This document shows, piece after piece, positions 8,254 to 17,043 of a stretch of DNA of 64,000 bases. The position numbers were made by a program, and so were the translations under genes. The notes under the pieces are model-generated. The model saw only the letters and a list, made by a program, of their open reading frames with translations, was not told the DNA's origin and did no database searches. This DNA comes from Harenicola maris (GTDB lineage: Bacteria; Pseudomonadota; Alphaproteobacteria; Rhodobacterales; Rhodobacteraceae): assembly GCA_018524345.1 (NCBI GenBank), contig JADQAZ010000002.1:1164672-1228671 (forward strand), in the 5' to 3' direction. The stretch's first letter is position 1; every line of letters begins with the position of its first letter.

Positions 8254-9192
8254 ATGAAACATTCAAAGATACTCGCGCTGGCGGCAGCCACGATGGCCTT
8301 TGCCGTACCGGCTTGGGCCGATTTCCCGGAAAAGCCGATCAACCTTGTGGTTGGTTTTCGTGCGGGCGGAGGCAGTGATACCGCAGCACGTATCCTTGCG
8401 GCCGAGATGGAAGAAGCCTTGGGGCAGAAGATTATCGTCGAGAACCGCGGTGGCGCCGGTGGTGCGGTCACGACGGAATACGTCCGCGCGCAAGAGCCGG
8501 ACGGCTATTCGATTGGATTTGCCGTTGCGACGACTTTCTCGTTCACCCCGCTTACAGGAAGCGTGGCCTATACGCCGGACGATGTGACCTTTATCGCCAC
8601 CACCCATGGCTATCGGACCGTGATGGCCGCGCCGCTGGATGCCCCCTTTGATGACTGGGCCGGTATGCTTGACGCGGCCAAGGAACGTGGCTGGATCAAC
8701 TATGCGTCCATCATCCCGCTGGACCGCGCGATCATGCAGTATGTCGGCAAGAAGGAAGACATCGCCGTCAATATCGTGCCGACCCGAGGCGGCGCCGGTG
8801 CGCGGCAGGCGGTGCTTGGCGGTCATGTGGACCTCGCGTTTTCGGGCTCGAACGCGCTGCCGATGATGGAAGACGGGGCCTTGAAGGTTGTCGTTGCCCT
8901 GAACCCTGAAGGCATCGAGGAGCATCCGGGCATTCCGACTCTGGATGCGCTGGGCTATGGCGTCAGCGCCGTTGAGGCCGCCGTGTTCTTTGGGCCGGAT
9001 GACATGGATGCCGAGACCGTGGCGAAGCTCGAATCCGTGCTGGCGCAAGCCGTACAATCCGACAGGTTCAAGGATTTCGTGAACAACAAGTTCCGGGGTT
9101 TCGAGACCTTCAAGACCGGGACCGAGACCGCCGAGGGCATAGCCTCCGATGCCAAGGCCTATCGCGATCTGCTCGACTTTATTTCGGAGTAG
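8254..9192 (+). CDS. tctC: TctC-family solute-binding protein
   Basis: This 312-residue periplasmic receptor belongs to the Bug/TctC family, which catches carboxylates for tripartite tricarboxylate transporters. A signal peptide ends at VPAWA. The Bug signature follows (FPEKPINLVVGFRAGGGSD), as do the IVENRGGAGG and VPTRGGAGA loops. The ATG at 8254 is preceded by GGGAGGAG; the frame from 8212 is longer but lacks a signal peptide start. TctB begins only six bases after its stop, so there is no hairpin here, unlike other receptors in this window. Confidence 0.93.
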   Translation: MKHSKILALAAATMAFAVPAWADFPEKPINLVVGFRAGGGSDTAARILAAEMEEALGQKIIVENRGGAGGAVTTEYVRAQEPDGYSIGFAVATTFSFTPLTGSVAYTPDDVTFIATTHGYRTVMAAPLDAPFDDWAGMLDAAKERGWINYASIIPLDRAIMQYVGKKEDIAVNIVPTRGGAGARQAVLGGHVDLAFSGSNALPMMEDGALKVVVALNPEGIEEHPGIPTLDALGYGVSAVEAAVFFGPDDMDAETVAKLESVLAQAVQSDRFKDFVNNKFRGFETFKTGTETAEGIASDAKAYRDLLDFISE

Positions 9193-9198
9193 GGGGCG

Positions 9199-9714
9199 AT
9201 GTCACGTTCTCCCGAAGGACCCGGCGGCGCCACGTCGCCGGGCCTTGCGACCGACCTGATACTTGGGATCGTGATTGTTCTGTTCAGCCTTCTCCTGCTG
9301 TTCTGGATCATCCCGGCCCAGGTGAATGACGCGGGGGCCTTTGGGCTTCCGCCCAGCCTTGCGCCCCGCGCCTTGGCCTGGCTTATGGCCGCACTGGGGG
9401 CCATGCTGATTGTCGGCAACCTGCGCCACAATGGGGAGGTCGACCCATTGGCGGGGAAGCTGAGCTGGCAGGATGTCGGGCACCTCGCGCTTTGCATTCT
9501 TTCGGTGGCGTTCATGTTGATCGTGATGCGCCTGGCCGGAGACGCGATCGGAAGGCCTTACTCGGGGTTCTGGATCGCTGCACCACTGGGATTGATCGCA
9601 TTCACGCTGATCCACACCCGGGCCCCGCTTTGGGCATATGCATTCAACGCATTGGCCGCGCCCGCCGTAATCTATGCCGGGTTCTGGTGGGGCCTGGAAT
9701 TGCCTTTGCCCTGA
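9199..9714 (+). CDS. tctB: TctB-family small membrane subunit
   Basis: The 171-residue protein has about four hydrophobic segments and the usual short TctB layout. It forms the small integral membrane component of the transporter with TctA. Residue order DLILGIVIVLFSLLLLFWII marks the first membrane helix. It lies between tctC and tctA with very short gaps, so the family call rests on size, topology and position. Confidence 0.88.
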   Translation: MSRSPEGPGGATSPGLATDLILGIVIVLFSLLLLFWIIPAQVNDAGAFGLPPSLAPRALAWLMAALGAMLIVGNLRHNGEVDPLAGKLSWQDVGHLALCILSVAFMLIVMRLAGDAIGRPYSGFWIAAPLGLIAFTLIHTRAPLWAYAFNALAAPAVIYAGFWWGLELPLP

Positions 9715-9727
9715 CAGGAAGACTCCA

Positions 9728-11218
9728 ATGGATATGATTTTCGCAGCCATGCTCGATGCGCTGTCGCTGACGACGTTTCTGTCGGTCGTGCTTGGCGTCA
9801 TGATCGGGATCGTGATCGGCGCGGTGCCGGGGTTAAACGCCCCTATGGCCATCGCGGTGGCCATTCCGCTGACATTCACCATGACGCCGCTTGCGGCGAT
9901 CGGGATGTTGGTGGGCGTGATGAAGGGAGGGGGCTTTGGCGGAGCGATCGGGGCTATCCTGCTCAACACGCCGGGCGAGCCGCACTCTGCCGCCACGACC
10001 CTTGACGGATATCCGCTCGCCAAGGGTGGCAAACCGCGCAGGGCCTTGCAGACCGCGCTCTATTCCTCTGTCGCGGGGGACAGCTGCTCTGACCTTGTGC
10101 TGATCCTGCTGGCGCCCACGCTCGCCGTTTTTGCCCTTCGTGCGGGGCCGGTCGAACTTGCGGCGATACTCGTGATCTCGCTTACGCTGATCGCCTCCTT
10201 GTCGGGCCGGTCGTTGGCGAAGGGGATCTTTGCGGCGGCCCTTGGCGCCTTCCTTGCCACAGTGGGGGTTGACCCGGAAACCGCGGCCCCGCGTTTTACC
10301 TTTGGGCAGGTCGAGCTCTTTGACGGTCTTCCCCTCGCGGCGGTTGCCATTGGCGTTCTTGCTGTGCCCGAGATCATTCTGAGGCTGCAAGAGGGTCGTC
10401 GCTACAGCGCCGATGCCAGCAGGGGCCTTGCCAATAGCGAGGGGGATGATCGCCTGACCTTCGGCGAATTCCTGACCCTCAGACGCACGGTCTTTCGCGG
10501 CGCGGGTATCGGAACGGCCATCGGCGCCTTGCCAGGCCTTGGTACGACGCTCGCTGCCTTTCTCAGTTACGCTGCCACGAAACGGTTCTCGGCAGCGCCC
10601 GAGAAGCTCGGCACCGGTGCGACCGAGGGCATTGCCGCGACCGAAAGCGCCAATTCTGCTGTTTCAGGCGCGAACCTGATCCCGCTTTTGACGCTGGGTA
10701 TCCCTGGTAACCTCACCGCCGCCCTTTTGGTCGGTGCCTTCCTGATCCATGGCGTGACGCCCGGACCCCTGATCTTTCAGCGCGATACCTCGCTGGTGTA
10801 CGGGCTTTTTGCAGCGATGATCATGGCCAATGTCATGGTGCTGATCATCGGATCTCTGGGGCTTCGTGTCTTTGCGCTGATTGTGAAGGTCCCGCCTTTC
10901 GTCATCTATCCAATCGTGCTGTTGCTCTGTGTCGTGGGTATTTACGTGAGCCAGGGCGGGTTCTTTGCCGTCTGGGTCATGCTGGCCTTTGCGGTGCTGG
11001 GCTTTTTCATGCTGAAGCTCGAGATCTCCATCGTTTGCTTCATCATCGGGCTCGTGCTTGGGCCGATGATTGAACTTTCGATCCGTCAATCTGTCATCCT
11101 GCTCAGCCGTAACCCCGCTGCCATCCTCGATCATCCATTCGCGCTGATCCTGTTTGCCGCGTCGCCCTTCGTGGCGTGGCTGCTGATCCGCGATCGTAAC
11201 CGCCTGTCCGACGGCTAA
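9728..11218 (+). CDS. tctA: TctA-family large membrane subunit
   Basis: The 496-residue protein has roughly a dozen membrane helices and the diagnostic TctA motifs GAVPGLNAPMAIAVAIPLTF near the N-terminus and GTGATEGIAATESANSA in the middle. It is the permease proper of the proton- or sodium-coupled carboxylate transporter. The ATG at 9728 lies 13 bases after the tctB stop with AGGAAG before it; an upstream start at 9674 overlaps tctB and is unlikely. Confidence 0.94.
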   Translation: MDMIFAAMLDALSLTTFLSVVLGVMIGIVIGAVPGLNAPMAIAVAIPLTFTMTPLAAIGMLVGVMKGGGFGGAIGAILLNTPGEPHSAATTLDGYPLAKGGKPRRALQTALYSSVAGDSCSDLVLILLAPTLAVFALRAGPVELAAILVISLTLIASLSGRSLAKGIFAAALGAFLATVGVDPETAAPRFTFGQVELFDGLPLAAVAIGVLAVPEIILRLQEGRRYSADASRGLANSEGDDRLTFGEFLTLRRTVFRGAGIGTAIGALPGLGTTLAAFLSYAATKRFSAAPEKLGTGATEGIAATESANSAVSGANLIPLLTLGIPGNLTAALLVGAFLIHGVTPGPLIFQRDTSLVYGLFAAMIMANVMVLIIGSLGLRVFALIVKVPPFVIYPIVLLLCVVGIYVSQGGFFAVWVMLAFAVLGFFMLKLEISIVCFIIGLVLGPMIELSIRQSVILLSRNPAAILDHPFALILFAASPFVAWLLIRDRNRLSDG

Positions 11219-11232
11219 TGGAAAGGAAACCC

Positions 11233-12432
11233 ATGAAGACCCCTTACACACCTGATGCCAAAGGTCCGCTTGACGGTCTGCGTGTCGTCGACATGACGCG
11301 GCTCGCTGCTGGCAACATGATGACCCATATGCTGGCCGATTTCGGCGCCGACGTGATCAAGATCGAACGCCCCGGAAAGGGGGACGACCTGCGCCGCTTT
11401 GGCGAAGCCGAGAGCTGGTGGAAGGTTTATGCCCGTTCCAAGCGCAGCATGGAGCTTGATTTCCGTTCCGACGCCGGGCGCGAGGTGCTCGGACAGCTGA
11501 TCGCCAGCGCCGACATCCTTTGCGAGAATTTCGTCCCCGGCACCCTCGAAAAATGGGGGATGGGGCCGGAGGACCTTTGGCAGGCCAATGAAAAACTGAT
11601 TATCGTGCGTGTTTCGGGTTGGGGGCAGACGGGACCCTACAAGGACAAGCCGGGCTTTGGCAGCCTGATCGAAGGCATGTCCGGCTTCGCGGCGATGACA
11701 GGTTGGGCGGACAAGCCACCGCTTCTTCCGCCGCTCGCCCTGGCCGACATGGTGGCCGGCCTTGCGGGCTTTGGCGGTGTTCTGTCTGCCGTGATCGCCC
11801 GTGACAAGGGCGCTGCGAAAGGGCAGGTCGTGGACCTTTCGCTCTTTGAGCCGCTGTTCGGCATCCTCGGCCCCTGGGCGGCGGCATACGAGACGACGGG
11901 CAAGGTGCCTCAGCGTATGGGGAACTCCAGCGAAGTCGCCGCGCCGCGCGGGCTTTATCCGACGAAGGACGGCAAATATATCGCGATGTCGGCCTCTATG
12001 CAGTCGATGTGGGAGAAGCTTGCCGCCGCTATCGGACAGCCCGAACTTAACGACGATCCACGCTACGCAACCTCCCGCGCGCGGGTCGAGCATGCAGCGG
12101 AGCTTGACGCGATCATTGCCGCGAACATGAAGACCCGGACGCTTGACGAAAACCTCGCCTTTTTCGAGGCGGAAGGCGTTACCGTTGGCCCGATCTGCGA
12201 CATCTCGGATCTGATCGACCATCCCTATATCCGTGGCCGCGAGGTGCTTCAGGATTTCGAATACGAGGGTATGGAGCGTCTGCCGATGCATCAGGCCTTT
12301 CCGCGTCTGAGCGCCACTCCGGGTGCCGTACGTGCACGTGCACCAAGGCTAGGGGAGCACACCGCAGAGATATTGGCCGAGCTTGGCATTGATGATCCGG
12401 GCGAAGCCTGCCGCGCCAAGGAAGGAGCGTGA
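11233..12432 (+). CDS. CaiB/BaiF class III CoA-transferase
   Basis: The 399-residue enzyme moves CoA from an acyl-CoA donor to a carboxylic acid. Family features are the N-terminal LDGLRVVDMTRLAAGN, FGADVIKIE, and the catalytic aspartate in LALADMVAGLAG (about D172, matching D169 of formyl-CoA transferase). The ATG at 11233 follows GGAAAGGAAA; an in-frame ATG at 11218 overlaps the tctA stop. Sitting between the transporter and a CitE-like lyase, it most likely activates the imported acid to its CoA thioester. Succinyl-CoA is the likely donor by family knowledge. Confidence 0.93.
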   Translation: MKTPYTPDAKGPLDGLRVVDMTRLAAGNMMTHMLADFGADVIKIERPGKGDDLRRFGEAESWWKVYARSKRSMELDFRSDAGREVLGQLIASADILCENFVPGTLEKWGMGPEDLWQANEKLIIVRVSGWGQTGPYKDKPGFGSLIEGMSGFAAMTGWADKPPLLPPLALADMVAGLAGFGGVLSAVIARDKGAAKGQVVDLSLFEPLFGILGPWAAAYETTGKVPQRMGNSSEVAAPRGLYPTKDGKYIAMSASMQSMWEKLAAAIGQPELNDDPRYATSRARVEHAAELDAIIAANMKTRTLDENLAFFEAEGVTVGPICDISDLIDHPYIRGREVLQDFEYEGMERLPMHQAFPRLSATPGAVRARAPRLGEHTAEILAELGIDDPGEACRAKEGA

Positions 12433-12434
12433 TC

Positions 12435-13289
12435 ATGTGGCGCTCTCTCCTCTTCATACCGGTTCTGGAGGAGAAGTTCCTTTCCAAAGCCGCGAGTCGC
12501 GGCGCCGATGCAATCGTGCTTGATCTCGAAGCCAGCGTCGCTCCCGGCCGTAAGGAGGAAGCGCGGGCAGCATTGCCGAGCGCGGTATCGCGTCTTGCGC
12601 CCCAGATTGATGTGACGGTCCGGATCAATGCGCTCTGGGCCCAGGCGTTTCGCGACCTCGAGGCCTGCGTGATCGAAGGCGTCTCGGCGATCCATCTGCC
12701 GCTTTGCGAGAGCGCGGCGCAGCTCCATGCCCTCAGCGAAATGATTGGGGAGCTGGAAAAGGAACGTGACCTTCCGCCGGGTGAAATCCGTCTTGTGGCA
12801 ATGCTTGAGTCAGCTGAAGCGGTGCTGAATGCGCGCCAGATCGCGGCCGCCTCCCCACGGCTTGTCGCCATGACGGTGGGCGTCGAAGACTATGCAACCT
12901 CGATGGGGGTTGCTGCCACGCCGGAGGTTCTGAGGCCTGCTGTTCAACAGGTCAATCAGGCTGCTCGGGCCGCATCGGTTGCCTCTTTTGCCGTTGCCGC
13001 GAGCATGTCCGATTTTCGGGATGTCGATGGCCTGCGGGCCGCTGCGTCCTACGCCCGTGCCATTGGGAGCACGGGGGGGTATGCGGTTCATCCGGCGCAG
13101 GTCGCGGTTCTCAACGAGGTCTTTTCGCCCACCGATGCCGAGCTGGACTGGGCGGGGCGTGTCGTTGAGGCCGCCGAAATTGCGGCCAGACAGGGCCAAG
13201 GCGTGACGCAGGTCGACGGCCAGATGATCGACTTGCCGCTGGTGATCCGGGCCCGGTCCATTATCGCGCGCGGGCAGCTGTCTGGCTGA
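12435..13289 (+). CDS. HpcH/HpaI-family lyase, CitE-like (malyl/citramalyl-CoA lyase type)
   Basis: The 284-residue protein has the CitE fold motifs: RSLLFIPV at the N-terminus, DAIVLDLEASVAPGRKEEAR with the metal-binding Asp/Glu, VRINALW, and LESAEAVLN plus GVEDYATSMG. Such enzymes split malyl-CoA, citramalyl-CoA or related thioesters. The ATG at 12435 has GAAGGAG seven bases upstream; a GTG at 12429 is in frame. As the last gene of the tct operon it would cleave the product of the CoA-transferase. Confidence 0.9.
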   Translation: MWRSLLFIPVLEEKFLSKAASRGADAIVLDLEASVAPGRKEEARAALPSAVSRLAPQIDVTVRINALWAQAFRDLEACVIEGVSAIHLPLCESAAQLHALSEMIGELEKERDLPPGEIRLVAMLESAEAVLNARQIAAASPRLVAMTVGVEDYATSMGVAATPEVLRPAVQQVNQAARAASVASFAVAASMSDFRDVDGLRAAASYARAIGSTGGYAVHPAQVAVLNEVFSPTDAELDWAGRVVEAAEIAARQGQGVTQVDGQMIDLPLVIRARSIIARGQLSG

Positions 13290-13311
13290 TGTGCCGCAGT
13301 TCCGCCGCCGC

Positions 13312-13329
13312 GCTGGGCTTGTGCCCAGC
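13312..13329 (+). terminator. Hairpin after the tct operon
   Basis: GCTGGGC and GCCCAGC form a perfect seven-base stem around TTGT, 22 bp after the lyase stop. There is no T run, so termination may be partial or factor-dependent. Confidence 0.4.
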
Positions 13330-13447
13330 AGCCTCAATAGGCCAGCAAATCCGCAGATATGCGTCATGCGGCGCGTCAAAGGCTTGCCCAATCCGAGGGA
13401 CAGCCTTCTCCGCCATGTCTGAACAACGGCTCCTGTGCTTCCCGGGT

Positions 13448-13473
13448 ATTCGGGCGGCGGGAACCGCCCGAAT
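13448..13473 (-). terminator. Ten-base perfect hairpin after the 2OG oxygenase gene
   Basis: The arms ATTCGGGCGG and CCGCCCGAAT are exact complements with a six-base loop. It lies 30 bp beyond the stop of the minus-strand oxygenase gene and between two converging transcripts. No T tract follows on either strand. Confidence 0.5.
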
Positions 13474-13502
13474 GTGTCGCTATGTTAAGGGGCAGCCCGG
13501 CC

Positions 13503-14414
13503 TTAGAACGGCGCGAAGGTGTCAAATTCCTCCGCTGGTACCGACCATCTGTCTTTGGCAGAGATTTGTGGGGGCTGAGTGCCGTTTTGCGGGATTTGTC
13601 CCTGTTGACCATAGAGCCACAGAACAAAGTTATAGCGTTCGCCCTGAGTAATCGGCTCGGAGGCGTGGGGGACGCTGCCGTGGTGGATCAGGGCCGTGCC
13701 GGGCTCGAACGTCAGTTTTTCAACGCGGCGTGAAACCGGATCAATGAAGCTGACGGCAGAACCGGAATAGCCTTCGTCCGGCAGGTTCAGGTTGATATTC
13801 AGTGTCACCGCAGAGGCATCGGAATGGGGGCGCAGGGAGGTGTCCTTGCTGGCCTGCCAACGGATAGAGAAGCCGAATGTCTGTGTGTCGTAGCCCACAA
13901 CGTCAGGGAACAGCAGCCGGGACACGGGCCGCATGTAGGCGTCCATCATCTCGCGGTAGAAGCTCTGAAACCCGGGCGCGGCAAGATACCCTTCGGAGCG
14001 CGGATCAAGCATGGCGCCGCCGCGGTTCAGCACGATCCCGTAAGGGGGGCGCAACGGGATGTCCGCATCGGCAACGCCGTCAAGGTATTCGCGCAGGGCG
14101 GCAAGGCGTTCGACGTTGAAGAACTGCGCGCGATAGACGCCGGGGAAGACTTCTTCCCACAGGTCCTTTACCGCATCTTCGGTTGTCGGGTCTGCCCAGG
14201 CCTGTTCCACGGCCGTGCGCAGTTTCGGATCGAAAATGGAGCTGTCCAGCTGGGGCAGCTTGGCCTCGTTTTCCGCCTGCCATTCCGACCAGGCGCTTTC
14301 GAACAGATCACGGTTCTGGTTCCAGAAGTGGTGGACGGAGATATCACGGCTTAGCATCTGTTCGCGGGTTGGACGGGCAACGGCGCGGGCTTGTTGAAGG
14401 GGGGTAAGGGTCAT
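13503..14414 (-). CDS. 2-oxoglutarate/Fe(II)-dependent oxygenase
   Basis: The roughly 303-residue protein has the jelly-roll iron-binding triad of this superfamily: H-S-D at about 197-199 in LRPHSDASAVTLNINLN, the distal His in HHGSVPHASEPI at about 250, and the 2-oxoglutarate-binding Arg at about 260 in GERYNFVLWL. Such enzymes hydroxylate small molecules or residues; the substrate is not evident. AAGGA lies eight bases before the ATG at 14414, so I prefer it over the ATG at 14423. It stands alone on the minus strand with the shared 32-bp motif upstream, which ties it to the neighbouring catabolic genes. Confidence 0.85.
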   Translation of the reverse strand: MTLTPLQQARAVARPTREQMLSRDISVHHFWNQNRDLFESAWSEWQAENEAKLPQLDSSIFDPKLRTAVEQAWADPTTEDAVKDLWEEVFPGVYRAQFFNVERLAALREYLDGVADADIPLRPPYGIVLNRGGAMLDPRSEGYLAAPGFQSFYREMMDAYMRPVSRLLFPDVVGYDTQTFGFSIRWQASKDTSLRPHSDASAVTLNINLNLPDEGYSGSAVSFIDPVSRRVEKLTFEPGTALIHHGSVPHASEPITQGERYNFVLWLYGQQGQIPQNGTQPPQISAKDRWSVPAEEFDTFAPF

Positions 14415-14495
14415 TTGGGGCATCCTTGATATGTTGGAGCGACTTTGCTGGACAACATCTATTACTATCCATACCTGCGATAAATAGTCCTATTT

Positions 14496-14527
14496 GGTAA
14501 TCAAAATTCGGTTTAAGGATATAATGG
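14496..14527 (-). promoter_or_regulatory. Shared 32-bp motif, copy 1 (oxygenase gene)
   Basis: Read on the minus strand this block aligns without gaps to three other blocks at 15694-15725, 16779-16810 and 24928-24959. Invariant bases are ATT (3-5), C (11), AA (14-15), C (17), AA (20-21) and TGA (25-27). It lies 82 bp upstream of the oxygenase start. Confidence 0.6.
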
Positions 14528-14571
14528 GCGGTTCGGGTTGGGGTGTGATTTTTCTTTGAAATTCTGTCCCG

Positions 14572-14608
14572 AAAAACGAAAAGCGCGGCGAGCCGAAGCC
14601 CGCCGCGC
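14572..14608 (-). terminator. Strong terminator of the MDR gene
   Basis: On the minus strand GCGCGGCGGGC pairs with GCTCGCCGCGC around a TTCG loop (one G-T wobble), then TTTTCGTTTTT follows. It begins 26 bases after the MDR stop codon and is a textbook intrinsic terminator. Confidence 0.85.
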
Positions 14609-14633
14609 CATGCCGAACGCGCCTTGCGGTGCG

Positions 14634-15620
14634 TTATACGTCCACGACAACCTTGCCGATTGCCTTGCCGCTGGAGAGGCGGTCATAGGCTGCACCGACC
14701 TCTTCAAGGGCAAACCGGGGATCATCCACCACCGGTTTCAGGGCACCGCTATCAACCAGCTTTGCCAGTTCGGCGAGGATCGCACCGTGATCTGCACGGT
14801 CTTTGTCGTGCAGCATCGGGATCAGCATGAATACGACATGCAGCGAGGCACCCTTCAGGTGGGCGGGGGACAGGTCAAGCTCCGCCAGCGCGAGGGTGGT
14901 GGCCACGTGGCCGTTCAGGGCGACCGCGTTGAATGAGTTCGTCAGGTTGCCAGCGCCGACCGTATCCAGCACCGCATCAAAACCTGTGCCGCCTGTGTGT
15001 TTGGCGACATAGTCCTCGACGGTTTCCGCCTTGAAATCGATCGGTTCGGCGCCAAGGTCGCGCACAACGGAGAGGCGTTCATCGCCGCTGTCGGTGGCAT
15101 AGACCTCCGCCCCCAGTGACCGCGCCAGTTGCACGCCGATGTGCCCGACGCCGCCGGAACCGCCATGGACAAGCACCTTCTGGCCTTTGCCAACGCCAGC
15201 GCGCTTGAGCCCCTCATAGGCGGTGATCCCGACCAGCGGGATCGCGGCCGCTTCGCGCATGGACAGGGACTGCGGCTTTTTCGCGATCAGCCGTGCATCC
15301 GCCGGCATGTATTCGGCCAGTGCGCCCTGAAGATCCGCCAGACCACCGGCACAGCCATATACTTCGTCGCCTACGGCGAACCCGGTCACACCCTCGCCGA
15401 CCTCTTCGATCGTGCCGGCGAAATCCATCCCCAGAACAGCGGGGGCGGCGGGGGCAAACCCAAGGTCCGTGCCCATGTTGCGGATCATCGTGTCGATTGT
15501 GTTGATGCTGGTTGCCTGAACGCGGACAATTACCTGACCGGCGCTTGCGGTTGGTTTGGGCAGCTCGGTCAATGCAAAGGTGGAGTCGGGTCCGTATTCG
15601 GAGAGGGCCATGGTTTTCAT
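14634..15620 (-). CDS. Zinc-independent quinone oxidoreductase-like MDR protein
   Basis: The 328-residue protein belongs to the medium-chain dehydrogenase/reductase superfamily. It shows the GroES-like N-terminal part (AVLGMDFAGTIEEVGEGVTGFAVGDEVYG) and the NADPH site VLVHGGSGGVGHIGVQLAR. The cysteines that bind structural zinc in alcohol dehydrogenases are missing, as in quinone or enoyl reductases. The ATG at 15620 follows AAAGGAAA; the longer frame from 15662 lacks a ribosome site. It has its own terminator and a copy of the shared 32-bp motif upstream. Confidence 0.9.
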   Translation of the reverse strand: MKTMALSEYGPDSTFALTELPKPTASAGQVIVRVQATSINTIDTMIRNMGTDLGFAPAAPAVLGMDFAGTIEEVGEGVTGFAVGDEVYGCAGGLADLQGALAEYMPADARLIAKKPQSLSMREAAAIPLVGITAYEGLKRAGVGKGQKVLVHGGSGGVGHIGVQLARSLGAEVYATDSGDERLSVVRDLGAEPIDFKAETVEDYVAKHTGGTGFDAVLDTVGAGNLTNSFNAVALNGHVATTLALAELDLSPAHLKGASLHVVFMLIPMLHDKDRADHGAILAELAKLVDSGALKPVVDDPRFALEEVGAAYDRLSSGKAIGKVVVDV

Positions 15621-15693
15621 CGGATTTTCCTTTCGATGTGTCTGTTGCCACTGAGCTAACACGTGTTGTTTTGCGGGGTAATTGGTGGAATTC

Positions 15694-15725
15694 GGAGTTC
15701 AGTTTTCGGATTTTGAGGGCAATGG
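15694..15725 (-). promoter_or_regulatory. Shared 32-bp motif, copy 2 (MDR gene)
   Basis: This block aligns to copies 1, 3 and 4 on the minus strand and lies 74 bp upstream of the MDR start. With copy 3 it shares the terminal TGAACTCC on the coding side. Confidence 0.6.
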
Positions 15726-15760
15726 AGAAATCCACGCGAGGAGGGCGGCCAAACAGAGAG

Positions 15761-15787
15761 AACCGCGCCATGAAAACCGGCGCGGTT
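15761..15787 (-). terminator. Terminator of the enoyl-CoA hydratase gene
   Basis: AACCGCGCC and GGCGCGGTT are perfect nine-base arms with a nine-base loop, 27 bp after the hydratase stop. On the minus strand a pyrimidine-rich stretch (TCTCTCTGTTT) follows. Confidence 0.6.
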
Positions 15788-15813
15788 CCTGAGGGGGGGC
15801 CTCGCAGAGGAAT

Positions 15814-16659
15814 CTAAGTGATGTCTTGAACCTTCATGACCAGTTCGCCCCAGTTGCGCTGGTTCTCGATGTCATGTTCCAGGCCTTGGTCATCGGCAAT
15901 TTGGAACCGTTTGACCGCAGGCGTTTTGCTGGTTGCCTGATAGAGCCAGTAGGCCTCTGCTTTCAGGGCCTCATCGATCGGCTTGTCGATGGATTCGTAG
16001 ACCATCTGTTTGCAGGCATTGATCGACTCTGCCGGGAACTGGGCGATGCGTTCGGCCAGTGCGTCAACATATGCGCCGATCTCATCGGGCTCGAGCGCCT
16101 TGTTGATTGTGCCGAAACGCTCTGCATCATCTGCGTCGTAGTCATTCGCGCTCAGGATGATTTCCAGTGCTTTGCCCAGACCGGTCTGTCGGGCCATACG
16201 CGATGCGCCGCCACCGCAGGGCAGGATGCCCATGCCGACTTCCATTTGCATGAATTTGAATTTTCCGCGTGCGGCGAACCGCATGTCGAGCGCCAGCGCC
16301 AGTTCATGGCCGCCGCCGCGGGCAAAGCCTTCGAGTTTGGCGATCGTCGCTTGGGGGACTTTGCTGATCCGTTCGCAGATGGCTTGGAGGTCCAGCAGCT
16401 GCGCGTCTTCGCGTGAGACGGCCTGTGTCGACATGTCCTTCAGCAGTTCGGTATCGTAATGCGCGACCCAGATTTCAGGGTGTGCGGATTGGAAGACGAC
16501 AACCTTTGTATCCCGGTCGCGTTCAAGCCGCATGGCGAGGCTGTTGAGGTCGGCGAGCATTTCTTGCCCTTGAACGTTGACCGACCCGAAATCGAAAGTG
16601 ACGGTTAGGATCGCGCCGTTCTGGTCGGCTGTGAAGGTTTGGAAGTTCTCGTATTTCAT
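15814..16659 (-). CDS. Enoyl-CoA hydratase/isomerase (crotonase) family protein
   Basis: The 281-residue protein has the crotonase oxyanion-hole region AKLEGFARGGGHELALALDMRFAA and the second loop MEVGMGILPCGGGASRMARQTG, with a glutamate at the position of the catalytic acid. It would add water to, isomerise or cleave a CoA ester. The ATG at 16659 follows GGAGAG; an upstream start at 16692 has none. It is monocistronic between two intergenic regions, diverging from the aco operon. The exact reaction cannot be read from sequence because the family is broad. Confidence 0.88.
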   Translation of the reverse strand: MKYENFQTFTADQNGAILTVTFDFGSVNVQGQEMLADLNSLAMRLERDRDTKVVVFQSAHPEIWVAHYDTELLKDMSTQAVSREDAQLLDLQAICERISKVPQATIAKLEGFARGGGHELALALDMRFAARGKFKFMQMEVGMGILPCGGGASRMARQTGLGKALEIILSANDYDADDAERFGTINKALEPDEIGAYVDALAERIAQFPAESINACKQMVYESIDKPIDEALKAEAYWLYQATSKTPAVKRFQIADDQGLEHDIENQRNWGELVMKVQDIT

Positions 16660-16778
16660 AGTGTCTCTCCGCTGTTGGGACCTGTTCTGCACAGGGCTTG
16701 AGGTGTGAACCGAGGACGTCGATGTCCTCTTGCCTTTAACGGTGAGTTAATTTCTAAATCGAATAAATGGGCAATATA

Positions 16779-16810
16779 CTGCTTCAGTATTCCGTTTTTG
16801 TTGATAATTC
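16779..16810 (-). promoter_or_regulatory. Shared 32-bp motif, copy 4 (enoyl-CoA hydratase gene)
   Basis: Aligned on the minus strand with the other three copies, this one keeps all 12 invariant bases but is the most divergent at its 3' end. It lies 120 bp upstream of the hydratase start. It also contains half of the small inverted repeat ATACTG-CTT-CAGTAT. Confidence 0.5.
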
Positions 16811-16905
16811 GAGGCAGCAAGGCCGTTTCCCTCTGACTATGGGCAGGGCGCGGGGGTGGCAGGCCGACCATTGCATGCTGAACCTGCGCCGCGCTCTGGC
16901 TCGAT

Positions 16906-16924
16906 CTGTCTCATGGTGAGACAG
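16906..16924 (+). promoter_or_regulatory. Perfect palindrome upstream of the aco operon; likely AcoR-type operator
   Basis: CTGTCTCA-TGG-TGAGACAG is an exact eight-base inverted repeat about 120 bp before the acoA start. Its size and position suit an upstream activator site for the AcoR-like protein encoded at 21265-23133. I found no second copy in an intergenic region of the window. Confidence 0.6.
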
Positions 16925-17043
16925 TTTGTGTGATCAAAGCCCGCGCGGGTGCCTGCGTCGTTGTTCTGCGCCCCGGCGCGTTCAATCCTCCCTCACAGCG
17001 TTCATGCGGCAGGGAGAGGCCGCGCACATGGGAGGAGGAATTC

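Noticed and set aside
16857..16874. Possible sigma-54 promoter (TGGCAG then TTGC) upstream of acoA
   Set aside because: The gap between the GG and GC elements is three bases too long and it lies upstream of the candidate activator site, not downstream.
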